From: Agarivorans aestuarii
GTDB lineage: Bacteria; Pseudomonadota; Gammaproteobacteria; Enterobacterales; Celerinatantimonadaceae
Assembly: GCF_019670125.1 (NCBI RefSeq)
Contig: NZ_AP023033.1
Coordinates: 2,531,001-2,595,000, forward strand
Length of the DNA stretch: 64,000 bases
Direction of reading: 5' to 3'
A program made the translations under genes and the position numbers. Shown in pieces: positions 27,001 to 36,304 of the stretch. Positions within the stretch are counted from its first letter, which is position 1, and each line of letters begins with the position of its first letter. A model generated the notes under the pieces. The model ran no database searches. It worked only from the letters and a program-made list of their open reading frames with translations, and was not told the DNA's origin.

Positions 27001-29086
27001 GGCGGATCCGGTAAACCACGCATTGCAGGTTGTTGGTTAGGGTTCTAAATTGGCGCTCACTATCGGCTAGTTTTTGCTGAGCTTTTCTACGGGCAGTAAT
27101 GTCTCGCACAATTCCGGTAAAATGGCGACTTCCTTTTAAGAAGACTTCTTTTACCGCCAATTCCATTGGGAACTGTTCACCATTTTTCCGCAGACCAAAT
27201 ACCTCTCGCTCGTTACCGATAACCGTGGACTCTTTTTTCGGTTTATAGTCAGCGAGTATGCGATCGTGTTGGTCACCAATATCATTTGGCATTAGCATTT
27301 TTACATTTTTACCAACCACTTCGGCTTCGCTGTAGCCAAAGATTTGCTCTGCAGCAGGGCTAAAACTACGCACAATACCTGATTGTTCAATCAGAATAAT
27401 ACCATCGGCAATAGTATCTACGATGGTACGGATCCGCTCTTCGTTATCAGCTAAGGCAAGGCGCGCTTGGTAGCGCTCGGTCATATCAATAAGTGATACT
27501 TTAACCAGATGAATGTGTCCGTCTTCATCAATGCTGGGCACAATGTTTATACTGACATTTTTTTTCTGCCCTTTGGCAGTAAAAATACTTAGTACTTCAT
27601 CGTTAAAGCTTTGACCTACAAAAGCAGCTGCTAGTAACTCTTTAGATTTTTGACGCTGCTCTTGGTTTTCCGAAAAGTCATGGAAAAACAAGTCTGCAAA
27701 ACCATCACGCTTTACTTCAATGAGTTCCGAAAAACTTAAATTGTGCTGTAAAAACCGCCCTTCCTTATCAACAGATGCATAGGCTATTGGGGCAAACTCG
27801 TACAGATCCCAAAGTGTCTTTTCGCGCTCTTGAAGCTCACTAGTACGTTGTTCAACTTGGCGCTCTAGCTCTTGCTTCGATTCACTTAATCGCAAGTTAA
27901 TTTTGCGCACCAAGGCAAACACCAGCACAAACAAAATCACACAGAATGCTAAGGCCGTGCCTAGTACTAACAACACCACATCACGAAACTGCAAGTAACC
28001 TTGCATCACTTCTTCGTGATCAATCTCCGAGACTAAGCCAATTTCTAACTCTTTATCCCAGCGCCATGAGCCGACTACGGGTACGCCCCGGTAATCTAAA
28101 TAGCCTTGAAAATTTGAACCGTTAGACTTGGCAATAATCGCATAACCACTATCAGTCCAATCTGGCTGTTCCCGGGTATAACTTGGCACTTGTAATCTAA
28201 TATTTAGGACTGACGACTGCTGCGGCTCTAACAACCCAAGCCGCACTAATTCATCTTCAAATTTACTCGGTGAAATCATATACCCAGAGCGACTGACAAG
28301 ATAAGTTTCGCCTGTTTTACCAATTCGAGCGCCTTTTAGTAATTGTGCAAACTCACGCTCGGGATCCATTCTTAAAGTAAGAATGGCCACCACTAAACCA
28401 TCGCCATTTTTAATCGGCGCGGCAATAAACATGGTTGAATGTGCATTCTTTACTTTGTTTTGTAGCATGCCATCAAAGGCAATTTCAGGACGAATTGGCG
28501 GAATAACCACCGTTTCACCGTTAAATACTCTGTTTAGCAAATGTGGGTAATGGCGAGTTATCACGTTTATCTCACCGAGGTTTTCGTCCCGCATCGATGC
28601 AATGTTGATGCGGTCGCGCGAGATGATGAAAAAACCTAAGTCATCAAATACGGTTCGGTAGTTTTCCACCGATTGGCGCAAACTTGCTAACGCAGGGTTG
28701 GCTAGCAAGCCTGCTTTACTGTGTTCAGATTCGATAAGTACATAGGAAAAATGTTGAAAGGCTGGGTCTAAGGCGATGGCATCAACTTTTGATTGCCAAC
28801 CTTGCTTCCATTCATCAAGTCCAGCATCGGCAGTGTCAAGCACAGAGCCAATAACTTCTTCCAGCTGATTGAATTGATGAAGTTTAAGTTGTTTTAAGCC
28901 TACTCCGGTAATGGCTGCGATAGCCGCAACTGCCGCAGTACATATTGCCACAATAACTAAAATGCTTTTTTTGGAACTAAGTAATAAGCTCATACTTTCG
29001 AGGTTGGCTTTACGAAGTCGATTTAATAACAGCATTATTAAGCCCATCAAGGCCAATAGTACCCATAGCAACTGCTCAACCGACAT
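24008..29086 (-). CDS. Hybrid sensor histidine kinase with dCache, multiple PAS, two receivers and Hpt
   Basis: A membrane phosphorelay kinase of about 1692 residues. In order: two membrane segments near the N-terminus, a periplasmic dCache-like sensor (about 75-360) and a membrane segment (VVLLVLGTALAFCVILFVLVFAL). A short coiled coil, three or four PAS/PAC domains (about 430-950) and HisKA with H-box FLANMSHEIRTPMNAIIG follow. HATPase carries the DTGIGM and GGTGLGLAI boxes. Two receivers (MDWKMPEMDG and MDCQMPIMDG) and an Hpt domain with AHTIKGVTATLGA end the protein. The ligand and output partner are unknown; no response-regulator gene is adjacent. I chose the ATG at 29086 because AAGGAT precedes it; an ATG at 29122 is also in frame. 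Confidence 0.93.
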   Translation of the reverse strand: MSVEQLLWVLLALMGLIMLLLNRLRKANLESMSLLLSSKKSILVIVAICTAAVAAIAAITGVGLKQLKLHQFNQLEEVIGSVLDTADAGLDEWKQGWQSKVDAIALDPAFQHFSYVLIESEHSKAGLLANPALASLRQSVENYRTVFDDLGFFIISRDRINIASMRDENLGEINVITRHYPHLLNRVFNGETVVIPPIRPEIAFDGMLQNKVKNAHSTMFIAAPIKNGDGLVVAILTLRMDPEREFAQLLKGARIGKTGETYLVSRSGYMISPSKFEDELVRLGLLEPQQSSVLNIRLQVPSYTREQPDWTDSGYAIIAKSNGSNFQGYLDYRGVPVVGSWRWDKELEIGLVSEIDHEEVMQGYLQFRDVVLLVLGTALAFCVILFVLVFALVRKINLRLSESKQELERQVEQRTSELQEREKTLWDLYEFAPIAYASVDKEGRFLQHNLSFSELIEVKRDGFADLFFHDFSENQEQRQKSKELLAAAFVGQSFNDEVLSIFTAKGQKKNVSINIVPSIDEDGHIHLVKVSLIDMTERYQARLALADNEERIRTIVDTIADGIILIEQSGIVRSFSPAAEQIFGYSEAEVVGKNVKMLMPNDIGDQHDRILADYKPKKESTVIGNEREVFGLRKNGEQFPMELAVKEVFLKGSRHFTGIVRDITARRKAQQKLADSERQFRTLTNNLQCVVYRIRLKDGEYPEWLYVSEQIEEQTGYPVSDFLGVNPVRRYKELVHPEDAEESLARSRELNKKGGAISQEFRIVDASGKTKHMLQKAFVSMDQEGRPAFSDGAIFDISEIKQVEAQLRESEERLDSAASGAGLGMWDYYPQEDRIEVNAIYESMLGYAKGELRDGDGLWARLKGDTATWMKLIHPTDVITNNEKLEQHLAGENDVLRNEIRLRCKNGQYRWILTIGRVSELDKHGKPLRINGIHVDIEETKKLEAALNDARSLADSANQAKSDFLANMSHEIRTPMNAIIGMSYLALETELDNKQRNYIDKVHRSAEALLGIINDILDFSKIEAGKLDMETIDFRLEDILDNLANLVGLRAEQKSLELLFDIDPSIPTALIGDPLRLTQILVNLCNNAVKFTEQGVVVVKIEAKQQNDEQVQLYFSVRDTGIGMTPEQQAKLFKPFSQADSSTTRKHGGTGLGLAICLKLTELMGGKIALNSELGEGSCFYFELPMQIQKNAQTLRDTNSAQLSSLKALVVDDNANARDINQQVIAGFGLQVEVASSGREAISMIQEHAQTTAFDMVFMDWKMPEMDGIQTVQQIQEQGFDLDVIMVTAFGRDELTKEADVINIDAVLTKPVTPSHLFDTIVQVRKIEVFEQTRREAQQQGANLDIAQLQGANILVAEDNDVNQELITELLKSNGINCTVCDDGAQAVEYLKQNEVDGVLMDCQMPIMDGYTATKVIRHQLGLKEIPVIALTANALAGDREKAIEAGMNDHIPKPINVNSLFSTMAKWITPASPNAVTQSGDLAKVVNEQDLVLPEFDGLDTEVGLANAADNKALYLKLIGKFASEDNTPIDDLNAAYSEERIDDLQRIAHTIKGVTATLGAQEVSELAAIVEQQAEDKAVQPKTIDTLGKELIPLQQSLQEFVTQQDTSEVSEADNSQNVSDEDMLAYLQQLAQLLDDFDGESNDYLDSHDCILQTFPAQAKKLQTLIEEYDYEAAGEIVQEMQQQVTKNT

Positions 29087-29229
29087 AAACCATCCTTGAG
29101 AAATCCATTTAGCACGAAACATTTTAGTTGAATGATTTAACTATAATGCGCAATGCTCACTAAATACAGTTCTTCACCCTAAAAGCCAAAATTCTATTAG
29201 TTTCAAACCTATAACTACGCTAGATAAAA

Positions 29230-29262
29230 CAAAAACGCCTTCACTAAGTGAAGACGTTTTTT
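29230..29262 (-). terminator. Intrinsic terminator after the dienelactone hydrolase gene
   Basis: AAAAACGCCTTCAC and GTGAAGACGTTTTTT pair with one internal mismatch; A and T runs on both sides allow bidirectional use. Confidence 0.75.
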
Positions 29263-29309
29263 GCGAAAAGCTTATGGCTATATCTAAAAAGCGCTTAAGA
29301 TCTTTTTAG

Positions 29310-30077
29310 TTAAAAAGATTCGCTAAAAAAGCTATCCATCGCGGCAAACGAACGGGCTGCTACTTTAGGGTGGTACTCTGCTTTACCAGCTCTTTTAGCT
29401 GCAGGATTAGTAAATGAATGCACAGCTCCGCCGTAAGCAATCAATTGCCAATCTACATTCGCAGCGTTCATTTCTTTTTCAAAATTGCTCACTTGTTCTG
29501 CTGGAACAAAGGGATCTATTGCGCCATGTAATACTAAAATGGGTGCTTGGATATTTTTAGCATCTTCTGTATTGGGCGTATCTAAGTTGCCATGAAATGA
29601 CACTACAGCGCCAAGCTCTTCACCTGCTCGCGCTAGTTCTAATACCGCACCACCGCCAAAACAAAAGCCGATAGCTGCGACCTTAGAAGCATCTGCTGAT
29701 TTAGGTAAACTACTTTTCATTGCTTCTAAAGCGGCTTTCGTTCTTTCACGCAGTAGTTGACGATCACTACGCAAGGCTGTTGCAGCTACCTTTGCTTCGT
29801 CGCCATTGGTTGGCCTAACGTCGCTTCCATACACGTCAGCCATCATTACCGCATAACCCATTTCGGCAATTTTTTTCGCTTTGGTCAATGAACCTTCTGT
29901 AGGTCCCATCCAATTAGGCACCATTAATACTGCTGGTAACCCCTGCTTGGCATCATCAAATACCAAGGTTGATTCAAAGCTTTTACCACCGATGGTATGA
30001 GTCACGGTTTGGCTTACCATTGCCGCATGAATATTAAAAGAAAGCGCTAGGCCAGCCAGTAAAGTACAAGTTTTCAT
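29310..30077 (-). CDS. Exported dienelactone hydrolase family protein
   Basis: A 255-residue alpha/beta hydrolase with signal peptide (MKTCTLLAGLALSFNIHAA). The catalytic Cys is in AIGFCFGGGAV, Asp in LHGAIDPFVPAEQ, and His in YGGAVHSFTNPAAKR, the Cys-Asp-His triad of the dienelactone hydrolase family. The natural substrate is unknown; family members cleave lactones and esters. It is a single gene with AAGGACAT before its ATG. A second, longer member of the same family is at 59266-60180 but has a Tat-type leader, so the two are not recent duplicates. Confidence 0.88.
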   Translation of the reverse strand: MKTCTLLAGLALSFNIHAAMVSQTVTHTIGGKSFESTLVFDDAKQGLPAVLMVPNWMGPTEGSLTKAKKIAEMGYAVMMADVYGSDVRPTNGDEAKVAATALRSDRQLLRERTKAALEAMKSSLPKSADASKVAAIGFCFGGGAVLELARAGEELGAVVSFHGNLDTPNTEDAKNIQAPILVLHGAIDPFVPAEQVSNFEKEMNAANVDWQLIAYGGAVHSFTNPAAKRAGKAEYHPKVAARSFAAMDSFFSESF

Positions 30078-30335
30078 TGTATGTCCTTATAGTCGTGGTT
30101 ACCTCAAGCATTACGCTCAGTGTAGTCGAAAAGTTTTCGAGCACTAAAAATAAGTATCTGTAGAAAGGCGCTATTACTTTATTCGCAACTTCATAATTAA
30201 GGTAATAGCATCCGCTAGCAATAACAACTGGCTGTAAACTAAACGTTTAAGCCTGCAGCTACCAAGAAGTTCAGCCATTATGTGGTATGGTTATAGAGGA
30301 TAACGAACAAGCGGAAAATAAGACTAATTATTGCG

Positions 30336-31748
30336 ATGAGCGACAACACTTTTTTATTTCATGATTACGAAACATTTGGCGTACACCCTGGGCGAGACCG
30401 CCCTTGTCAATTTGCTGCAATACGTACCGATTGGGACTTAAACCCAATAGGAAAGCCCATTGAGCTGTTTTGTCAGCCACCTAATGATTACGTACCACAT
30501 CCGCAAGCTTGCTTGGTGACAGGAATTACCCCGCAAATGGCCATGAAAAAGGGCCTTATTGAAAGTGATTTCATTGAACGAATCAATAATGAATTTAGCC
30601 AACCCGGTACCTGTGGTGTTGGCTATAACAGCATACGTTTTGATGATGAAGTTACTCGCTATACCTTATACCGTAACTTTCTCGACCCTTATGAGCGTGA
30701 GTGGAAGAATGGCAACTCTCGTTGGGATTTAATCGACATGGTTCGAGCGTGTTACGCGCTAAGACCAGAGGGCATTGAATGGCCCACCAATGACGATGGT
30801 TTAGTCAGCTTTAGGCTTGAATTGCTCACCGCTGCTAACGGCTTAAGCCACGCAAATGCGCATGATGCGGTATCAGATGTATATGCCACCATCGCTATGG
30901 CTAAATTGATTAAAGATAAGCAACCTAAGTTGTTTAACTATTTGCTTAATCTTCGAAACAAAAAATCGGTCGCTCAACAATTTGATCTACTCAACAACAA
31001 ACCTTTGGTACATATCTCGGGAATGTTTGGCGCAGCGCAAGGCTGTGCCTCTTGGGTATTGCCTATTGCTTGGCATCCGATCAACAAAAACGCCATGATA
31101 GTGGTAGATCTTAATAAAGACGCCAGTGTTTTATTGTCACTTAGTGCTGAGCAAATCCATCAGCGCCTCTATACTGCGCGTAGTGAATTAGCCACCGATG
31201 AGCTTCCCATTCCCGTTAAGCTTATTCACAGCAATAAGTGCCCAGTGCTTGCGCCGGCCAGCACCCTTACGCCAGAACGAGCCGAAGAGCTAGGTTTAAA
31301 CCGAGCTCAGTGCCGTCAAAGTTTAGATTTACTGGCAAAAAACAAAGCTGAAGTTGAACAGAAGCTGTCGCAAGTATTTGCCATAGCGCGTGAGTTTGAC
31401 CAAGACAGTGACCCCGATACTGCCTTATACAACGGATTTATTGGCAATGCCGATAAAAACCTCATGCAAGTTTTACGCTCTAGCGATCCTAACTTGATTA
31501 GTAAACAGCAGTTTCAATTTGCTGATCCAAGGCTTAACCAATTAATCCTGCGTTACAAGGCGCGCAATTACCCCGAGTGTTTAAATGAAAGCGAATTGCA
31601 GCAATGGCAAGCGCATCGACAAGCCTCAATTACCGAGCAAGTTGCGCTGGTGTTTCCAGAGTTAGAAATGCTGATGAGTGAGTATCAAAATGATACTAAT
31701 AAAATAAATATACTAAAAAGCCTCTATAACTACATAGAAAATCTTTAA
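30336..31748 (+). CDS. sbcB: Exodeoxyribonuclease I
   Basis: Cytoplasmic 3'-5' single-strand DNA exonuclease used in recombination and mismatch repair. The DEDDh acidic residues are seen in FLFHDYETFGVHPGRDRP (Exo I), YNSIRFDDEVTRYTLYRN (Exo II) and HDAVSDVYATIAMAKL (Exo III). SH3-like and C-terminal helical domains complete 470 residues, close to E. coli (475). No good ribosome site is visible before the ATG at 30336. The gene stands alone, divergent from the dienelactone hydrolase across about 260 bases. Confidence 0.96.
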   Translation: MSDNTFLFHDYETFGVHPGRDRPCQFAAIRTDWDLNPIGKPIELFCQPPNDYVPHPQACLVTGITPQMAMKKGLIESDFIERINNEFSQPGTCGVGYNSIRFDDEVTRYTLYRNFLDPYEREWKNGNSRWDLIDMVRACYALRPEGIEWPTNDDGLVSFRLELLTAANGLSHANAHDAVSDVYATIAMAKLIKDKQPKLFNYLLNLRNKKSVAQQFDLLNNKPLVHISGMFGAAQGCASWVLPIAWHPINKNAMIVVDLNKDASVLLSLSAEQIHQRLYTARSELATDELPIPVKLIHSNKCPVLAPASTLTPERAEELGLNRAQCRQSLDLLAKNKAEVEQKLSQVFAIAREFDQDSDPDTALYNGFIGNADKNLMQVLRSSDPNLISKQQFQFADPRLNQLILRYKARNYPECLNESELQQWQAHRQASITEQVALVFPELEMLMSEYQNDTNKINILKSLYNYIENL

Positions 31749-31823
31749 AACGTGAGCAAAAGACTATTTTATTTGGCTGCCTAAGTTATAATCAAGGTGT
31801 TTAGGGAAGGTAAAGTAATACAA

Positions 31824-32366
31824 ATGGAAATGCGCCAACACATCAAATGGTCGATAGCTACTGCAGCAAGTTTTGCTGTTGCTGTGACCTTGTGCTTTGC
31901 GCCCAAATGTAACGCTACCTACGAGCTGCAAAACCTCCGCCCCTCTTCACTGTTAAGGCTCAGTGCCGAACAATTTGCCCTGCTAGGCGAAATCTTCGAA
32001 AAAACCTATCAAGATACCGACTTCTCACCCACCCTAACTAATAGTTACTTTTCCGACTCAGAGCTTTATGACATGGTAGCTGTACCGGTTGTACAAACAC
32101 CGTTCAACAGCTTTAGACTAGAATTATTTAGCCACATCTACGATCCAAAGTATTCGGTATATAATCAGATACATAAAGATTCTATTTACCATAGCCTTGG
32201 TCAGCGCCAAATGTCTTACTTAGTTGATAAATCGGATATTGCGGTAGGTTTAGGGTTTGTTGCTCCGCTCAATGATACTATGTCGATGCGCACCATTATC
32301 TCTAGCCATGACATTCCCGGTTATGGAGACAGTAATTTTTCAGTGGGCCTAGAATTTAAATACTAA
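31824..32366 (+). CDS. Small exported protein of unknown function, possible outer-membrane barrel
   Basis: I do not recognise a family. Starting at the ATG at 31824, the product is 180 residues with a signal peptide (KWSIATAASFAVAVTLCF, cleavage near CNA). A region rich in acidic and aromatic residues follows, then late segments of alternating hydrophobic residues: SDIAVGLGFVAP and SNFSVGLEFKY. The terminal Tyr after a beta-like strand resembles the C-terminal signal of outer-membrane barrels, though 180 residues would allow only a small barrel. A GTG at 31797 and an ATG at 31830 are alternative starts. It follows sbcB by about 75 bases and may be cotranscribed. Confidence 0.6.
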   Translation: MEMRQHIKWSIATAASFAVAVTLCFAPKCNATYELQNLRPSSLLRLSAEQFALLGEIFEKTYQDTDFSPTLTNSYFSDSELYDMVAVPVVQTPFNSFRLELFSHIYDPKYSVYNQIHKDSIYHSLGQRQMSYLVDKSDIAVGLGFVAPLNDTMSMRTIISSHDIPGYGDSNFSVGLEFKY

Positions 32367-32380
32367 ACCCACCACTCCAT

Positions 32381-34111
32381 CTAAGCTTTCTTTTCAAATA
32401 CCACTGCACTATTTGGCGCTAAACAAATAGTTAAGCCATTAGCCGTGAATTCACTAGTAAACTGACTGTCAGCCCATAACACCTGCCACTGCGCATCTAC
32501 GTTTAGCGTTATCTCCAAGCTATTGTGCTCATCCCAGTTAAACCAATATTGGCGGATTAGCAGATCATCTTGGTATTGCTTGGCATGCTGTAAACCAAAA
32601 TCAGCAAAACGGGCGGCGTCAGCTTGGTTTTTCTGCAGCACATTGAGTACCTCTGCCTGTGCAGCATCGAGCTCAATTAAGCGATCGCCAGAGAACACCA
32701 AGCCACTACTCGCTAATAAACTCACACGGTGCCAATTGTAGGCAGCCTCGTTGGTTTGTTGATTATCAATGTTGTTCAATGTGACGCAATCTGGATCGTT
32801 GTGCCACAAACGCATGTCTTGCCAGTTACGGAAAAAGGTTTCTTTAGCAATTTGTTTGAATCGACCAATATTCCGTTCTACATCGTCAGCAATACGCATC
32901 CCATGAACCAAACCTAAAGAGGGCCACATAGGTGCGTTACAGCCGAGTATATAAGCATCGCCATTACAGGCATTATTGATAGCTTCCATGCCCATTCGAT
33001 ATGCTTCGATACGGGTTTTATTTTGGTCGGCTCGGTAACCTTTAGCTAGGGTTCCCCAGTAAATCGCATCTAGCTTAAAGTACTTCACTCCCCAGTGGTG
33101 ATACATATGGCTAAACACCTGGTGCAGATACTGGTTTACTTGCTCTTGAGTAGTATCTAGTACATACCAAGGCGTACAGCGCCAACCTCCATAAGTCACT
33201 TCTTCAGCTGCCAAAGGCTGACCGTCTTGGCCTTTCACAAACCAATCGGGATGCTGTTGAAACAAGCGAGACTCTGCTTGGGCAATAAACGGAGCAACCC
33301 AAATAGCGGGCTCTTTCCCCTGCTCTCTAATTCGTTTGCATAAACTTTCTACGCCACCACTAAAACGATCAGACGGATATAACCAATCCCCCATAAACTC
33401 TTGGTAGCCATCATCAATCAACAAGTAATCCAAATGGTCATGTGGGCTAATAAGCTGTTGAAGATTTTCCTCAATATCCTCTGCGGATACATCAGCATAA
33501 TAGTGATACCACGAGCACCAGCCATTAGGTTTACTAGGCCAATTAAGCCGGGGGTGATGTTGCTCAATCGCCTTGGCAAATTGCTCAAGTACTGCTTCTC
33601 GGCTTTCTCCACAAGCAACAAACAAGCTTTCACTCACTAGATAATGGCGAGCAGGAATTGCCAAGGTATCACTATCAATACCAATGACTAAACGGCCACT
33701 TGGATAAACCTTAAAATAGCCACTAAAGCGGTGGCTGGAACTAAAGCCGAGTAAGGTGTAATGCCCTTCACTTTCAATAAGTAATTGATTGTACGCAGTG
33801 AAATGATCGGCATCTTCGCTGAGTCGATATTCTCCAGCATCCGGGCAGCGGCCAATGGCAGTAATATTATCCGCAGAGCCGTAATTCTGCGCTAACATCT
33901 GAAAGCCTTCACCGTGAAATTTAGCGCCTTTAGGAAGCTGGCCGTCGAACAAATCAATTTGTCCTAAGCTGATACTATGAGCAGACAAATTATCCACCCT
34001 AACTACACATTCCGCCCCACTCCATTGTGGCGTATACAAACCTTGGTCTTGTGGCGAGCTTAGCTGCCATTGTCGAACCAACTGAAGAACAGAATCAAGC
34101 TTAGAAAACAC
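32381..34111 (-). CDS. Alpha-galactosidase-like glycoside hydrolase, GH36 family
   Basis: A 576-residue enzyme of the GH36/melibiase clan. The family signature runs from WCSWYHYYADVSAEDIEENL through YLLIDDGYQEFMGDW. The nucleophile Asp is in KYFKLDAIYWG and the acid/base Asp in MRIADDVERN. No signal peptide is seen, so it is probably cytoplasmic and acts on imported galactosides. Some GH36 members act on alpha-N-acetylgalactosamine or transfer sugars, so the exact substrate is open. No sugar transporter or regulator lies nearby; it is convergent with the small exported protein gene (15 bases between stops). Confidence 0.85.
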   Translation of the reverse strand: MFSKLDSVLQLVRQWQLSSPQDQGLYTPQWSGAECVVRVDNLSAHSISLGQIDLFDGQLPKGAKFHGEGFQMLAQNYGSADNITAIGRCPDAGEYRLSEDADHFTAYNQLLIESEGHYTLLGFSSSHRFSGYFKVYPSGRLVIGIDSDTLAIPARHYLVSESLFVACGESREAVLEQFAKAIEQHHPRLNWPSKPNGWCSWYHYYADVSAEDIEENLQQLISPHDHLDYLLIDDGYQEFMGDWLYPSDRFSGGVESLCKRIREQGKEPAIWVAPFIAQAESRLFQQHPDWFVKGQDGQPLAAEEVTYGGWRCTPWYVLDTTQEQVNQYLHQVFSHMYHHWGVKYFKLDAIYWGTLAKGYRADQNKTRIEAYRMGMEAINNACNGDAYILGCNAPMWPSLGLVHGMRIADDVERNIGRFKQIAKETFFRNWQDMRLWHNDPDCVTLNNIDNQQTNEAAYNWHRVSLLASSGLVFSGDRLIELDAAQAEVLNVLQKNQADAARFADFGLQHAKQYQDDLLIRQYWFNWDEHNSLEITLNVDAQWQVLWADSQFTSEFTANGLTICLAPNSAVVFEKKA

Positions 34112-34270
34112 TTATCAACACCTTTAGTTACAATAGATTACAGGCTACACAGAAACCGCTAAAACAAAGATATATTTTAACTAAACAACAATTAGGCGGA
34201 TTATAATCGAAGTCTTAGCAAAGTAATCAACATTTGTTGCTAGGTTCGACAAAATAAAGGGAAGGATGAA

Positions 34271-35116
34271 ATGTCAGAAAATACCCAAGCAGACCTACCG
34301 CTAATTACTGCCCTACAAACTGTGTTAGCCAGCAAGCAAATCCCCAATATGCTTAATAGCCAGCAAACCAAAGCACTGTGTAACAGCTTAAACTGTAATA
34401 CCATTGAACTTGCAGAGCGCATGCTGCCATTAGCCGCAAGTTTTTCTTTTGCCCCAAAGTCTGATTTTAATGTGGGTGCTATCGCCATTGATAAACAACA
34501 ACAGCTGTTTTTAGGCGCTAACTATGAATTAGAGTATGGCCCGCTTACCGGCAGTTTACATGCTGAGCAAAGTGCCATATTCAACGCGCTTAGCCACCAA
34601 GCAGACGAACTAACAGATTTGGTCATCAACGCAGCGCCTTGTGGTTATTGCCGCCAGTTTATTAATGAGTTAGCTAACGCAAATCAGCTAAAAGTGCGCT
34701 TTAACCAACAAAGCTACGACTTCCCCCAATTGCTGCCGCAATCTTTTGGCCCCAATGACCTTGGTGTTAAAGCGCCATTAGCCAAACTTAAACTTGATGC
34801 CGCTAGCCAAGCGCCTGATTTTGCCAAAGCCAGTTATGCCCCCTATAGCCAAGTTCAAAGCGCAATGTTTGCCTACCAAGGCGACAAAATAATCGCTTGG
34901 AGCTGTTATCTAGAAAACGTGGCTTTTAATCCTTCTCTCTCGCCGCTTCTCACTTTATTATCTCAATTAACGCTAAATCATCTGAGCTTAAACAATGTTG
35001 AACGTTTCGAATTATGGGAACATAAGGACAATCGATTCAGCTTTAAGCAAGAATTACAAAATTTCGCGGAACATTCTCAAAAACCAATGGTCCATCATTA
35101 CTATCCTTCAACGTAG
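34271..35116 (+). CDS. cdd: Cytidine deaminase
   Basis: Cytoplasmic zinc enzyme deaminating cytidine and deoxycytidine to uridine forms for pyrimidine salvage. The catalytic HAE is in GSLHAEQSAIFNAL and the paired zinc cysteines in AAPCGYCRQFINE. The second half is the degenerate C-terminal deaminase domain of the dimeric E. coli-like form, consistent with 281 residues. A strong GGAAGGA ribosome site precedes the ATG. purT follows after 10 bases, then a third gene after two bases, suggesting one transcript. Confidence 0.95.
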   Translation: MSENTQADLPLITALQTVLASKQIPNMLNSQQTKALCNSLNCNTIELAERMLPLAASFSFAPKSDFNVGAIAIDKQQQLFLGANYELEYGPLTGSLHAEQSAIFNALSHQADELTDLVINAAPCGYCRQFINELANANQLKVRFNQQSYDFPQLLPQSFGPNDLGVKAPLAKLKLDAASQAPDFAKASYAPYSQVQSAMFAYQGDKIIAWSCYLENVAFNPSLSPLLTLLSQLTLNHLSLNNVERFELWEHKDNRFSFKQELQNFAEHSQKPMVHHYYPST

Positions 35117-35126
35117 GAGTATTTAA

Positions 35127-36302
35127 ATGTTAGGAACTGCGCTAAGCGTTTCTGGAACTAAAGTGTTATTGCTCGGAGCAGGCGAACTTGGCAAAGAAGT
35201 TGCCATTGAATTACAACGTTTTGGGGTTGAAATTATTGCGGTAGACCGCTACCCCAACGCTCCAGCGATGCATGTAGCGCATCGCAGTTATGTTATAGAT
35301 ATGCTAGATGGCGAGGCACTAAAGGCCTTAATTCTTAAAGAAAAACCCCAGCATATTGTTCCTGAAATTGAAGCCATTGCCACCGACACCTTAGTTGAGC
35401 TGGAACAGCAAGGCTTTGCGGTAACACCTACCGCTCGCGCCACTCAACTCACCATGAACCGTGAAGGTATTCGCCGCTTAGCTGCCGAGACGCTAGGCCT
35501 GCCAACCTCTGCTTATCAATTTGCCGATAGTTTCGAAGAGTGCCAACAAGCCGTTGCCAATGTAGGTTTGCCTTGTGTACTTAAACCGGTAATGAGTTCT
35601 TCGGGCAAAGGGCAATCAACACTGCGCAATAGCGATCAAGTGACCGCTGCATGGGACTACTCACAAGAAGGCGGGCGTACCGGCGCTGGGCGCATTATTG
35701 TTGAAGGTTTTGTTGATTTTGATTACGAAATCACTTTGCTTACCGTTAGCGCCATCGATGGCATTCACTTTTGTGCGCCGATTGGTCATAGACAAGAAGA
35801 TGGTGATTATCGTGAATCTTGGCAACCACAAGCCATGTCACAGCTTGCCTTAGCTAAGTCACAAGATATCGCTAAGAAAATCGTTAGTGAGTTAGGTGGT
35901 TACGGTCTATTTGGTGTAGAGCTGTTTATTAAAGGCGATGAGGTTTACTTTAGTGAAGTCTCTCCACGCCCTCACGATACCGGTATGGTAACTTTGATTT
36001 CTCAAGATCACTCGGAGTTTGCCTTACATGCTAAAGCTATTCTAGGTTTACCCATCAAACAGATCCATCAATTTGGTGCGAGTGCCTCTGCTGTGATCAT
36101 GGGCGACGGACAGTCAAAAGACATTCGCTTTAGCGGCTTAGCCGAAGCACTAGATGCTAACGATAGCCAACTGCGTTTATTCTCTAAACCTGACATTAAT
36201 GGGCAGCGCCGTTTAGGGGTAGCCTTAAATCGCAGCGAATCCATTGATCAAGCCGTTAGCAATGCCAAGCAAGTTGCTTCCAAGGTTAAGGTAATTTACT
36301 AA
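35127..36302 (+). CDS. purT: Formate-dependent phosphoribosylglycinamide formyltransferase
   Basis: ATP-grasp ligase that formylates GAR with formate and ATP, the folate-independent alternative to PurN in purine synthesis. N-terminal [22 protein letters not shown] is the nucleotide-like Rossmann start. ATP-grasp features include [17 protein letters not shown], the loop [39 protein letters not shown] with metal ligands, and LGLPI near the end. Its 391 residues match E. coli PurT (392). AGGAGT precedes the ATG. Confidence 0.96.
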   Translation: MLGTALSVSGTKVLLLGAGELGKEVAIELQRFGVEIIAVDRYPNAPAMHVAHRSYVIDMLDGEALKALILKEKPQHIVPEIEAIATDTLVELEQQGFAVTPTARATQLTMNREGIRRLAAETLGLPTSAYQFADSFEECQQAVANVGLPCVLKPVMSSSGKGQSTLRNSDQVTAAWDYSQEGGRTGAGRIIVEGFVDFDYEITLLTVSAIDGIHFCAPIGHRQEDGDYRESWQPQAMSQLALAKSQDIAKKIVSELGGYGLFGVELFIKGDEVYFSEVSPRPHDTGMVTLISQDHSEFALHAKAILGLPIKQIHQFGASASAVIMGDGQSKDIRFSGLAEALDANDSQLRLFSKPDINGQRRLGVALNRSESIDQAVSNAKQVASKVKVIY

Positions 36303-36304
36303 TA

